DNA from: Comamonadaceae bacterium
GTDB taxonomy: Bacteria > Pseudomonadota > Gammaproteobacteria > Burkholderiales > Burkholderiaceae_C
Direction: 5' to 3'
DNA: 30,670 nucleotides
Assembly (NCBI GenBank): GCA_947478935.1
Contig: CANJXV010000003.1
Span: 1-30,670 of the forward strand
Part shown: positions 24,293 to 30,670 of the stretch, piece by piece
Layout of the letters: each line of letters begins with the position of its first letter
Numbering within the stretch: position 1 is the stretch's first letter
Translations under genes and position numbers: made by a program
The notes under the pieces: model-generated
Seen by the model: the letters and a program-made list of their open reading frames with translations, nothing else
The model's database searches: none
What the model was told of the DNA's origin: nothing

Positions 24293-24307
24293 AGAGGAGA
24301 ATTTTGG

Positions 24308-25165
24308 TCATAGATTGCGAGCCAATCGAAAACCATAGTATTTGCCTTTAAATTGTTGGTGGTAACCCAGGCGGAGGGCCGAGCGAATGCCCACTGAGGC
24401 CCCATCCCAAGAACCGCCTCGAAGCACACGATAGTTTCCCTGACAGCCGGACAACCATGCACTCCCGTCAAACGGAGCTCCGTCGTAATTGTCATGCCAA
24501 CAGTCCTGCGTCCATTCCCATACGTTTCCATGCACATCAAATAAGCCAAAGGCATTAGGCAATTTTTGACCCCGCAAATGCGTATTGCCTCTAGCGTTGT
24601 CTCTAAACCAAGCGTAGTCGGTCAGCTTTGATTCATCATTACCAAAGCTCCACGCAGTTATGGTACCTGCCCTTGCCGCATATTCCCATTCTGCTTCGCT
24701 TGGTAGCCTAAAGTCTAGGCTGGTTATCTGATTGATTTTGGCAATGTACTTTTGAACATCATCCCAAGAAACATTTTCAACCGGGCAATCGGGGCCACAG
24801 TTCCAGAAATGGCTTGGATTACTACCCAACACTGCTTTCCATTGGCCCTGAGTCACTTCCCCCTTACTCATTAAAAAGCTAGCAATGTTTACTCGATGAT
24901 TTGGCCTTTCGGCGCTGTAGTCGTTAGATCCCATCTGAAAACTGCCAGCTGGTATCACCACCATTTCTGGACATTCCGGGCAATTTTTGAATGTGGCTTG
25001 GGCTGACGCTTGAGGGGAAACCTTTTTAATTGGCGAGTCATCAAGATTCGTCCCATTTAAATCAGGTAAAAATCCTGGGCCTATAAGCTTGAATTGTGCC
25101 CATGCACCCTGCGTCAGACAGGCTGTGACCAGCAGAGTTGCAATGATGCGCATGCACTGCTTCAT
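24308..25165 (-). CDS. Exported FGE-sulfatase domain protein
   Basis: 285 residues: signal peptide (GAWA|Q), linker GPGFLPDLNGTNLDDS, NCPECPEM, then an FGE domain with GSFQMGSNDYSAERPNHRVN, EVTQGQWKAVLGSNPS, CGPDCPVENVSWDD, FRLPSEAEWEYAARAG, NVWEWTQDCWH, VLRGGSW and GFRLARNL. The variable segment reads DGASVGIRSALRLGYHQQF. ATG 25165 lies 4 nt after the preceding FGE stop. It is the second of two FGE genes behind the caspase at 26015. Catalytic FGE cysteines are absent; the other cysteines pair as in its paralogues, as expected for an oxidising compartment. Confidence 0.87.
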   Translation of the reverse strand: MKQCMRIIATLLVTACLTQGAWAQFKLIGPGFLPDLNGTNLDDSPIKKVSPQASAQATFKNCPECPEMVVIPAGSFQMGSNDYSAERPNHRVNIASFLMSKGEVTQGQWKAVLGSNPSHFWNCGPDCPVENVSWDDVQKYIAKINQITSLDFRLPSEAEWEYAARAGTITAWSFGNDESKLTDYAWFRDNARGNTHLRGQKLPNAFGLFDVHGNVWEWTQDCWHDNYDGAPFDGSAWLSGCQGNYRVLRGGSWDGASVGIRSALRLGYHQQFKGKYYGFRLARNL

Positions 25166-25169
25166 AGTG

Positions 25170-26012
25170 TTACAGGTCGCGAGCTAGGCGGAAGCCGATG
25201 TTATTGTCCCAATTAATCGCGTTAATACGGTTGCGGTAAGCCGAACGCAAATTCTCTGGGAATGAGTTGAAAGAGCCGCCCCGAATCACCCGTGTATTTC
25301 CACTGCAATCTGAAATCCAAGCACTTCCATCCGTCGGCGGTTTGCTAAAGATGCCCTCGTATCTTTCATGCCAACAATCCTCTGCCCACTCAGCGACATT
25401 CCCGTGCATATCAAATAATCCAAATGCATTCGGCAGCTTCTGCCCCACGTCGTAAGTCCGTCCACCACTGTTTTTTGAGTACCAAGCATAGTCACGCACC
25501 TTTGCCTCGTCGTCGCCAAAACTCCATTCGGTACTGCTGCCTGCTCTCGCCGCATACTCCCACTCGGCCTCGCTGGGCAGACGGTACTTTTGCCTAGATT
25601 TTTGGTTCAGCTTAACAATGAAGCGCTGAATGTCATCCCAAGAAACTGTTTCCACAGGCAAAGTTTGGCCCTTGCTAAAGCTCGGGTTGTTACCCATGAC
25701 GGATTCCCACAGCTCCTGAGTGACCTCGGTCTTACCTATCAAAAAGCTACGAAATTTGACGGCATGAGAGGGCTGCTCCGTTGAATATTTCCCAGAGCCC
25801 ATAACAAAGCTACCCGCAGGTATCACCACCATCTCAGGACAGGCTGCACAGTCCTTTACAAAGGTAACAGTAGCGACCTTAGACGCTCCCTTTTTAGCCT
25901 GAAGGTCATCAAGATTTATTCCGTTTTCATCAGGAATAAATCCCCTAAACAGACTTTGCGATGAAGCCTGTAAGGAAATCGCCATTAGCAGCCAAACCAG
26001 CCACCTACTCAT
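25170..26012 (-). CDS. Exported FGE-sulfatase domain protein, next to a caspase gene
   Basis: 280 residues. A short signal peptide (MSRWLVWLLMAISLQASS|Q) and linker RGFIPDENGINLDD are followed by KDCAACPEM and an FGE domain (GSFVMGSGKYSTEQPSH, EVTQELWESVMGNNPS, YRLPSEAEWEYAARAG, NVAEWAEDCWH, VIRGGSF, GFRLARDL). The loop between DCWH and the next Cys is three residues longer than in paralogues (YEGIFSKPPTDGSAW), and NVAEW replaces NVWEW. The ATG is 2 nt after the caspase stop, so the pair is probably made together. Confidence 0.87.
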   Translation of the reverse strand: MSRWLVWLLMAISLQASSQSLFRGFIPDENGINLDDLQAKKGASKVATVTFVKDCAACPEMVVIPAGSFVMGSGKYSTEQPSHAVKFRSFLIGKTEVTQELWESVMGNNPSFSKGQTLPVETVSWDDIQRFIVKLNQKSRQKYRLPSEAEWEYAARAGSSTEWSFGDDEAKVRDYAWYSKNSGGRTYDVGQKLPNAFGLFDMHGNVAEWAEDCWHERYEGIFSKPPTDGSAWISDCSGNTRVIRGGSFNSFPENLRSAYRNRINAINWDNNIGFRLARDL

Positions 26013-26014
26013 AA

Positions 26015-27532
26015 TTATTTCGAAACCAGCACCCTTGCGCTATCCCCAATGAGCTGCGGCTCTTGGGTACGATTCATCTTCATCGCAAACCGCGCCACCT
26101 TCTCTGAGAGGTAGTTTTGTAGCTTGCCGATGGTGATGGTGCCCTCTTTGCTATCGTCCGCCTCGCCCTCTAAACCTTTCATCAGGTAATAGCTGAATAT
26201 GCCGTGTTTCAGGTCAGGGCTGGAACTCGATATCTGGCTAGCGGCCGACGCCGACATTACCGTGAAGTTTTCAGGGTAAGCACTCTCCTGTACCTTAATG
26301 TTCAAGGGCCGTGCACTTGCAAGCAAAGTCGCACCTCCCCGGGTTTGGCCGCTATAACAGCTATCAATAAACATCGTCACCGACTTAGGCCGCGCGCTCT
26401 GTAATAAATTCACAATTTCTTTTTGGGCTACTGCCGTGCGCTCTAGCAGGTCTTTGTCCACACCGTAGGGTAGCAAGTAAAGCTTGCCATCCTCCGAGGG
26501 GAGGCCGTGCCCACTAAAAAAAACATAAACGTCCGTCTTGTCCTTATTCACTCTCACTGGTAACCAGTTTTTAAAGGCCTTGAGCATCGATACATCGTCC
26601 GCCTGTGAATCGAGCAGCATGGTGATGTTGTCTGGCTTTAAACCTAAACGCAGTGCATAGTCATAGAAGGCAAGTGCATCATCTTTCGCGAATTCAGCCT
26701 TTGGCACGCGAAGGTAGTCCTGTATGCCAATAATTATCGCCACCGCATCTCTGGGGCGCTGGGGACGTAGGTTTGCGGCGTTGAGCTGGCTAAAACTATC
26801 TTTCACTTCTTCTAATGAGCGGGAAACCGTAATAACCTTGGTATCCGTATTTCCATAAAGGTCACGGGCCACCAAAGTGAACTTTGTTTCCTGGCCAGCA
26901 CGTGCAACCCGTTTTGCAGTGTAGGCGCCGTCGGCCTTACCACCAAGTTCATCGCCATTAATCTTGAACGAGCTCGTGTCGGCATTGGTTCGCACAGTTA
27001 AGGTCACCTCTCCAAATGCATCGGGCAAACTCGCGGAGGCTTGGATCGAAATACGCGCAGTTTGTTTGGCCTGCTCGCGCTGGAGTTTTTCAGCATCCAG
27101 ACGCTCCCGTTCTTTAGTTAAGCGGGCACGCTCCTCTTCAAGTTGCGCCACTTTACGTTCGTTTTCAAGGCGTTGTGCTTCGGTCAGCTGAGAGTTACCT
27201 GTGTTGGTTGGGCGCACCAGTTGGTTAGCAGCCCAAATACCTTGGCTCATAACCGAGCCATTGACTGCGGAGATGGTACCTTGGCCTTCATATTTGCCGT
27301 CTCGCCATGCGCCGGTGTACGTCTCCCCACTGGCAAAGGTCTGAACACCCTGCCCATTCGGTTTGCCATCACGCCATTCGCCTTCGTACTTGTCACCGTT
27401 ATTGTTCAACCAGCGACCCGTACAGTTAGTCCATCGTGAGGGAGAACCGCCCTGGCAAGGCGGGAGTTGACTCTGGGCGAATGCAGAACCCGCAAAAAGC
27501 AGGACGCAAATTAGGCGTGAAAAGGTTTTCAT
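26015..27532 (-). CDS. Exported MORN-caspase (C14) protease
   Basis: 505 residues: signal peptide (AFA|Q, about 19), CQGG...WTNCTGRW segment, MORN repeats 48-92 (YEGEWRDGKPNGQGVQ, YTGAWRDGKYEGQGTI), coiled coil about 118-158, Ig-like domain about 160-238 (DTSSFKINGDELGGKADGAY) and caspase domain about 258-455. His342 (VFFSGHG) and Cys392 (MFIDSCYSG) form the dyad. The EF-hand position is degenerate (DDSKEGTITIGK). An AAGGAG sequence precedes ATG 27532. Its layout is the simplest of the five caspases and can serve as the reference form. Confidence 0.92.
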   Translation of the reverse strand: MKTFSRLICVLLFAGSAFAQSQLPPCQGGSPSRWTNCTGRWLNNNGDKYEGEWRDGKPNGQGVQTFASGETYTGAWRDGKYEGQGTISAVNGSVMSQGIWAANQLVRPTNTGNSQLTEAQRLENERKVAQLEEERARLTKERERLDAEKLQREQAKQTARISIQASASLPDAFGEVTLTVRTNADTSSFKINGDELGGKADGAYTAKRVARAGQETKFTLVARDLYGNTDTKVITVSRSLEEVKDSFSQLNAANLRPQRPRDAVAIIIGIQDYLRVPKAEFAKDDALAFYDYALRLGLKPDNITMLLDSQADDVSMLKAFKNWLPVRVNKDKTDVYVFFSGHGLPSEDGKLYLLPYGVDKDLLERTAVAQKEIVNLLQSARPKSVTMFIDSCYSGQTRGGATLLASARPLNIKVQESAYPENFTVMSASAASQISSSSPDLKHGIFSYYLMKGLEGEADDSKEGTITIGKLQNYLSEKVARFAMKMNRTQEPQLIGDSARVLVSK

Positions 27533-27556
27533 AGAATAACTCTCCTTTTTCTTAGG

Positions 27557-29605
27557 TCACCGACCAACCAAAACGCGGTTGGCATCGCCCACCATTTGAG
27601 GCTCTTGCTTTCTGCTCATTGTCATCGCAAAACGGGGCACCCGGTCCGCTAAATACCCCTGGAGTTTACCGATGGTAACGGTTCCGTCCCGATTTTGGTC
27701 TGCTTCGCCCTCCAACCCCTTCATCAGGTAGTAGCTGAAGATGCCGTGCTTTAGGTCTGGGCTGGACGACGCTATCTGGTCAGAGGCTGACGCGGTGATG
27801 ACTGTGAATTCAGGCGGGTAGGCCACTTCATTCACCTTCATGACAACCGGGCGGGCGCTAGCCAGAAGCGTCTCCCCAGTGCGGATCTGGCCGCTGTAGC
27901 AACTGTCTATGAACATCGTCACGGACTTTGGTTGTGCGGATTTCAGTGCGTCTACGATTTCCTTTTGCGAGATAGCGGTCTTTGCGATGAGGTCTCTGTC
28001 CGCCCCGACAGGAAGGAAGTACAGGGACTTCCCATCTGTACTGGGCAGACCATGTCCGCTGTAGAACACGTACACGTCGGTCTTGCCTTTGCGCACCTTC
28101 AGCGGAAGCCAGTTCTGGAAGGCTTTGAAAATCCCAGAAACGTCCGCTTCATCGTCCAGCAGCAGCTTGATGTTCTCCTGTTTGATACCCAGCGCTCTGG
28201 ATGCGTAGTCGTAGAAATCCTGCGCGTCTTGATTAGCGTACTCTGCCTTGGGGATTAGCTTGTAGTTCTGGATGCCGATGATGATGGCTACTGCATCATG
28301 GGCAGGTTGGGGTTTGATATTGGCTGGGTTAAGCCTAGCAAAGGTTGGACGGGAATCGACTGCCTGCCGCGCTACGCTGATGGTCTTTGTATCGTTGTTG
28401 CCAAAGACATCTCGCGCTGTGATTGTGTAGGTATTTTGTTCACCGACACGAGCTACACGCTTGATGACATAGTTACCATCTCGTTTGCCTCCAAGTTCCT
28501 CGCCGTCAATCTTGAGACTAGCGGTGTCTGCACCTGTCTGAATTGTGATTGTGAAGTCGCCGTTGGTATCGGGTTGCGATGCGCTTCCTCGTATGGCAAT
28601 ACGACTGGATTTCTTCTCTTCTTCTCGCTGCGCTTTCTCAGCGTCAAATCTTCGCTTTTCTTCAGCTAGCAACTGTCGGTCTTTTTCTAAGTCATTTTTA
28701 AGCCTGTCAGGTTCTAGTCGTTGTACATCATTAACCCCAACGGTGGCGCTGTTGTTTACGATACGTGTGAAGCTATTCGGATCGACGTACTGTTGGGTAA
28801 CTAGGACGAAGTCCTTGAAGATGCCCGGTATGGCTCTCCCATCGGCAAGATAAAGTATGGCTTGACCAGTAACCTTACCGCCCTTGAACTCACCGACATA
28901 TTTTCTACCGTCCGGGAAAGAGTAAATTCCTTGCCCATCGTACGTGCCATTCAAGAACTCGCCTGTGTAAGTAAAGCCTTCCCCAAAACGCCTTGTCCCA
29001 AAACAATTACTCCAAAGTGCTGCGCTAGTTCCTTGACATGCTGGAAGATCTACCCTAGCAAGTGCCATTGGAACTTCCGCGGGAATGCTTGAAGGGCAGC
29101 TTTCAAAGTCCAGAATCATGATTCGTCTTGACTCACAATAAACGTATATGGTTGAAGATTTAATTTCTCTAGCTGTCTGAGCAACGGTGCTTTCAATAGG
29201 CTTTTTACTGCAGGCTAAATCAATCTCTAAAGCGTTATCTGTTCCTTCGTAGATGGGCCGCAGCGGCTTAGACTGATCTGCAGGACTGACTATTTCTAAT
29301 CGTGAGCGACTTTTGCAGTCAGTAAACACTGTCCGTTGTGTGTTACTCGGATATTTAATCAAGTAGCGTATTTGGTCTCCGAATTTCGTTATTGAATGAA
29401 TATCAACCTTGCCCCGGTACCACAAACCACCAACTACAGTCCACTCCGGTGAATTTGTATTGTTAAAAAGTTGCTCAGTGTTTTTTTGACACCCCCCTTC
29501 TTGGACCATTTTTTTTGTGTATTCGCACCACTCATAGGTGGCAGCAAAAAGATGCCCGCAGCCCAACAAAAGTGTTATGTGAATAAGGCGGACGAAGGCT
29601 TTCAT
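27557..29605 (-). CDS. Exported caspase-like (C14) protease with adhesin-E-like N-terminus and MORN repeats
   Basis: 682 residues and the first gene of the minus-strand array. A signal peptide (about 1-22) precedes a roughly 170-residue domain with WYRGKVDIHSITKFGDQIRY and TVFTDCKSRSRLEI, a pattern like surface-adhesin E-type domains (tentative). Then come MORN repeats (about 205-265; YTGEFLNGTYDGQGIYSF, YVGEFKGGKVTGQAILY), coiled coil (about 295-345), Ig-like domain and caspase domain. His in VFYSGHG (about 518) and Cys in MFIDSCYSG (about 569) are intact. The EF-hand loop DQNRDGTVTIGK keeps every ligand except the final Glu. A TAATAT box ends 7 nt before the ATG but has no convincing partner. 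Confidence 0.9.
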   Translation of the reverse strand: MKAFVRLIHITLLLGCGHLFAATYEWCEYTKKMVQEGGCQKNTEQLFNNTNSPEWTVVGGLWYRGKVDIHSITKFGDQIRYLIKYPSNTQRTVFTDCKSRSRLEIVSPADQSKPLRPIYEGTDNALEIDLACSKKPIESTVAQTAREIKSSTIYVYCESRRIMILDFESCPSSIPAEVPMALARVDLPACQGTSAALWSNCFGTRRFGEGFTYTGEFLNGTYDGQGIYSFPDGRKYVGEFKGGKVTGQAILYLADGRAIPGIFKDFVLVTQQYVDPNSFTRIVNNSATVGVNDVQRLEPDRLKNDLEKDRQLLAEEKRRFDAEKAQREEEKKSSRIAIRGSASQPDTNGDFTITIQTGADTASLKIDGEELGGKRDGNYVIKRVARVGEQNTYTITARDVFGNNDTKTISVARQAVDSRPTFARLNPANIKPQPAHDAVAIIIGIQNYKLIPKAEYANQDAQDFYDYASRALGIKQENIKLLLDDEADVSGIFKAFQNWLPLKVRKGKTDVYVFYSGHGLPSTDGKSLYFLPVGADRDLIAKTAISQKEIVDALKSAQPKSVTMFIDSCYSGQIRTGETLLASARPVVMKVNEVAYPPEFTVITASASDQIASSSPDLKHGIFSYYLMKGLEGEADQNRDGTVTIGKLQGYLADRVPRFAMTMSRKQEPQMVGDANRVLVGR

Positions 29606-29950
29606 GGTCTCATATTAGTCAAAAGCGCTGGAAAATGCTAATTCGGCAAGATTGAGCAACCACATCTGGAAAGCTTGAGTGCCGTTGCGCGCTAGGGCTA
29701 CCAGCCCTGCTACCTACGCAGCATCGCGCCTTGTTAAGGTCGCAAAGGCCCAATTACGAAATGTCTTTCGGCGAATCCAGAAATTTATATACCCCCCGCC
29801 AGTCTGCATTTCAAACGCAAGGGGGTGAGCAGAATAGTATGTAAGGTCTAGCCAGAGACAAGCCGCCGAAAAAAGGGGGGTGGGAGTACGGTGGGGTTCT
29901 TCCAGCCAGAAACGACAAGGGGTGGGCCCTTTTGAACTGGGCCTTGCCCT
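29606..29950. other. Gene-free stretch upstream of the array
   Basis: I see no supported gene. A 93-codon minus frame (29714-29995) has no recognisable motif and no ribosome site. A short hairpin AGGGCT-ACC-AGCCCT lies at 29694-29708. The promoter for the 24-kb minus-strand array should lie in this stretch. Confidence 0.4.
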
Positions 29951-29972
29951 AACATTAACAATTGTTAATGTT
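29951..29972. promoter_or_regulatory. Perfect 22-bp palindrome
   Basis: AACATTAACAA is followed immediately by its reverse complement. It lies 24 bp before a possible 23-codon + strand ORF (ATG 29996, AGGAG at 29984-29988, TAG 30065-30067) that runs across the right arm repeats. It looks like a dimeric repressor site. Confidence 0.5.
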
Positions 29973-30020
29973 GTAGACGAAGCTAGGAGCCTCATATGGC
30001 GAAGATCACTTTTATAAATT

Positions 30021-30041
30021 ACGGTACTTTTAACGGTACTT
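30021..30041 (+). repeat. Right-end arm repeats (ACGGTACTT x2)
   Basis: ACGGTACTT at 30021-30029 and AACGGTACTT at 30032-30041 are 12 bp apart, matching the spacing (11-12 bp) of the repeats at 565-585 near attL. Their presence at both ends supports the element limits. Confidence 0.55.
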
Positions 30042-30094
30042 TTTCAACCTGGGCAAAAAAAACCTAGTTTTCACTTGGGTTAGCAGCCCTAACA

Positions 30095-30114
30095 GGGTTC
30101 CGGCCCCGGCACCA
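30095..30114 (+). other. attR
   Basis: TTCCGGCCCCGGCACCA (30098-30114) equals the tRNA-Leu 3' end with one G missing from the GGG run. It lacks the rest of a tRNA. This is the expected scar at the far end of a tRNA-targeted element. Confidence 0.72.
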
Positions 30115-30161
30115 ACTGATACGCTTATCAGTTGTTGATTTCAGGCTTGGCTAATTGACGC

Positions 30162-30182
30162 AAGGCCTCAACGGCCTTTTTT
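30162..30182 (+). terminator. Rho-independent terminator, probably displaced from tRNA-Leu
   Basis: AAGGCC-TCAAC-GGCCTT followed by a T-run works on the + strand. No + strand gene lies just before it now, but before integration tRNA-Leu would have. A perfect hairpin AACTGATA-CGCT-TATCAGTT (30114-30133) sits between attR and the terminator. Confidence 0.6.
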
Positions 30183-30187
30183 GGCCA

Positions 30188-30670
30188 TCACCCCCCCAGC
30201 GCCGCCTTCCAATAACGCCGGTCTACATACTTGCTCTGATCCGTCAAAGCGCGTGCGCTGTCCCCTAATCTGCTGCGCAGGTCCAAGACCGCTTGCACGG
30301 CTTTTTCGTCCAGGCCCACGTCCGAGAAAAAGCCGGTTTGCGGATCAAGCAGCATGGCGCATGACTGGGCGGCCACGGCTTCGCTCATGGCGGGTACTTT
30401 GCGCATCAACAGTGCTTGGGCCGCTGGGCGATTGGCGGGGTTTTTCAGCCAAGCAATCGCGTCGCGGTAGGCGCGGATGAAGCCGATGACCGATTGCGGG
30501 TTTTGTTGCGCCCAGCTGCGGCGTGCGGCGCCCACGATACCCAGATAAGCCCCGATGGTTTGGCGCGTGGTGGCCAGCACGTTAAAGCCCCGATTTTTGG
30601 CCTGAATATCAAAGGGCGCGCGCAGCATGGTTGCTGCGTGCTGGCCTTCCATCAGTGCGGCAAAGCGCCG
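30188..30670 (-). CDS. ABC transporter substrate-binding protein, NitT/TauT (SsuA-like) type, partial
   Basis: The frame is open through the window edge, so the N-terminal part is missing; the last 160 residues are present. FAALMEGQHAATMLRAPFDIQA and a long helical C-terminal half (GFIRAYRDAIAWLKNP, then AQALLMRK) fit the periplasmic binding proteins of nitrate/sulfonate/taurine-type transporters. The ligand cannot be told. Its GC-rich codon use contrasts with the element, marking host chromosome. The gene ends 6 bp past the terminator, which serves the opposite strand. Confidence 0.78.
   Translation of the reverse strand, partial: RRFAALMEGQHAATMLRAPFDIQAKNRGFNVLATTRQTIGAYLGIVGAARRSWAQQNPQSVIGFIRAYRDAIAWLKNPANRPAAQALLMRKVPAMSEAVAAQSCAMLLDPQTGFFSDVGLDEKAVQAVLDLRSRLGDSARALTDQSKYVDRRYWKAALGG

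Larger units (their letters stand above)
454..30114. mobile_element. Integrative mobilizable element inserted in tRNA-Leu
   Basis: The left limit is the 3' end of tRNA-Leu. The right limit is a near-copy of that sequence at 30098-30114 (17 of 18 bases, one G missing). An integrase gene lies next to the tRNA, and ACGGTACTT repeats occur just inside both ends. Internal genes include AlpA, TOPRIM and MobV relaxase proteins, and no conjugation apparatus is visible, which fits a mobilizable rather than self-transmissible element. The 24-kb minus-strand caspase/FGE array is the cargo. Limits are inferred from sequence; an empty site has not been seen. Confidence 0.78.

Noticed and set aside
5572..26012. 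Active formylglycine-generating enzymes for sulfatase maturation
   Set aside because: The cysteines expected after RGGS in copper-dependent FGE are absent, and no sulfatase gene is nearby.
5572..29605. A diversity-generating retroelement
   Set aside because: No reverse transcriptase or accessory gene, and no template-like repeat other than ordinary FGE duplications, was found in the window.
29714..29995. 93-codon minus-strand ORF near the right end
   Set aside because: No ribosome site, no motif, mixed composition; probably random.
1..30670. CRISPR array or classical restriction/toxin-antitoxin modules
   Set aside because: No regularly spaced repeats and no matching protein families were seen.

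Overview
The window carries an integrated mobile element of about 29.7 kb sitting in a chromosomal tRNA-Leu(CAA) gene, together with short pieces of the host chromosome on both sides. Gene families, codon use and the tRNA suggest a betaproteobacterium, probably Burkholderiales; this is inference and no marker gene proves it. The element begins at the 3' end of the tRNA (attL, 454-471) and ends at a one-base-imperfect copy of that sequence (attR, about 30095-30114). Just inside each end lie matching ACGGTACTT repeats that look like integrase arm sites. Beyond attR come a + strand terminator, probably the displaced tRNA terminator, and a partial ABC substrate-binding protein gene.

Left arm (+ strand, 638-4418): a tyrosine integrase split by an in-frame amber codon, an AlpA-type regulator, a TOPRIM-fold protein and a MobV-type relaxase. 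With no type IV secretion genes visible, the element looks like an integrative mobilizable element (IME). It is followed by an AT-rich zone (4419-5571) with two 87-bp inverted-repeat blocks 750 bp apart, enclosing two tiny coupled genes (a 41-aa ORF and an HGGxSTG-type protein).

Cargo (- strand, 29605 down to 5572, about 24 kb, all one direction): an array of exported proteins. Five are MORN/coiled-coil/Ig-like/caspase (C14) proteases with intact His-Cys dyads, one of them broken by a one-base frameshift. Each is followed, directly or after a recombination scar, by one or more FGE-sulfatase (SUMF1, C-type-lectin fold) proteins. There are nine FGE genes; one has two FGE domains in tandem and the last carries a C-terminal TonB domain. 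At least three FGE fragments also remain. In the middle sit a TPR plus trypsin-like protease, an LPP20-type lipoprotein, a small Ig-like secreted protein and a DUF4384 protein. Most of these carry a signal peptide or lipobox, so the system should act in the periplasm or at the surface. The FGE domains lack the catalytic cysteines of true formylglycine-generating enzymes. They vary most between RGGSW and GFRLAR, the position diversified by diversity-generating retroelements (DGRs) in other FGE-fold proteins, but no reverse transcriptase is present here.

Working model (inference): an extracytoplasmic protease-recognition array in which diversified lectin-fold proteins recognise ligands and are coupled, genetically and perhaps physically, to caspase-like proteases, two of which keep a canonical EF-hand. 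The array is being reshuffled: fragments of IS3 transposase, a second integrase and a possible IS256-type end each adjoin FGE fragments, and a 433-bp direct repeat flanks three FGE genes.
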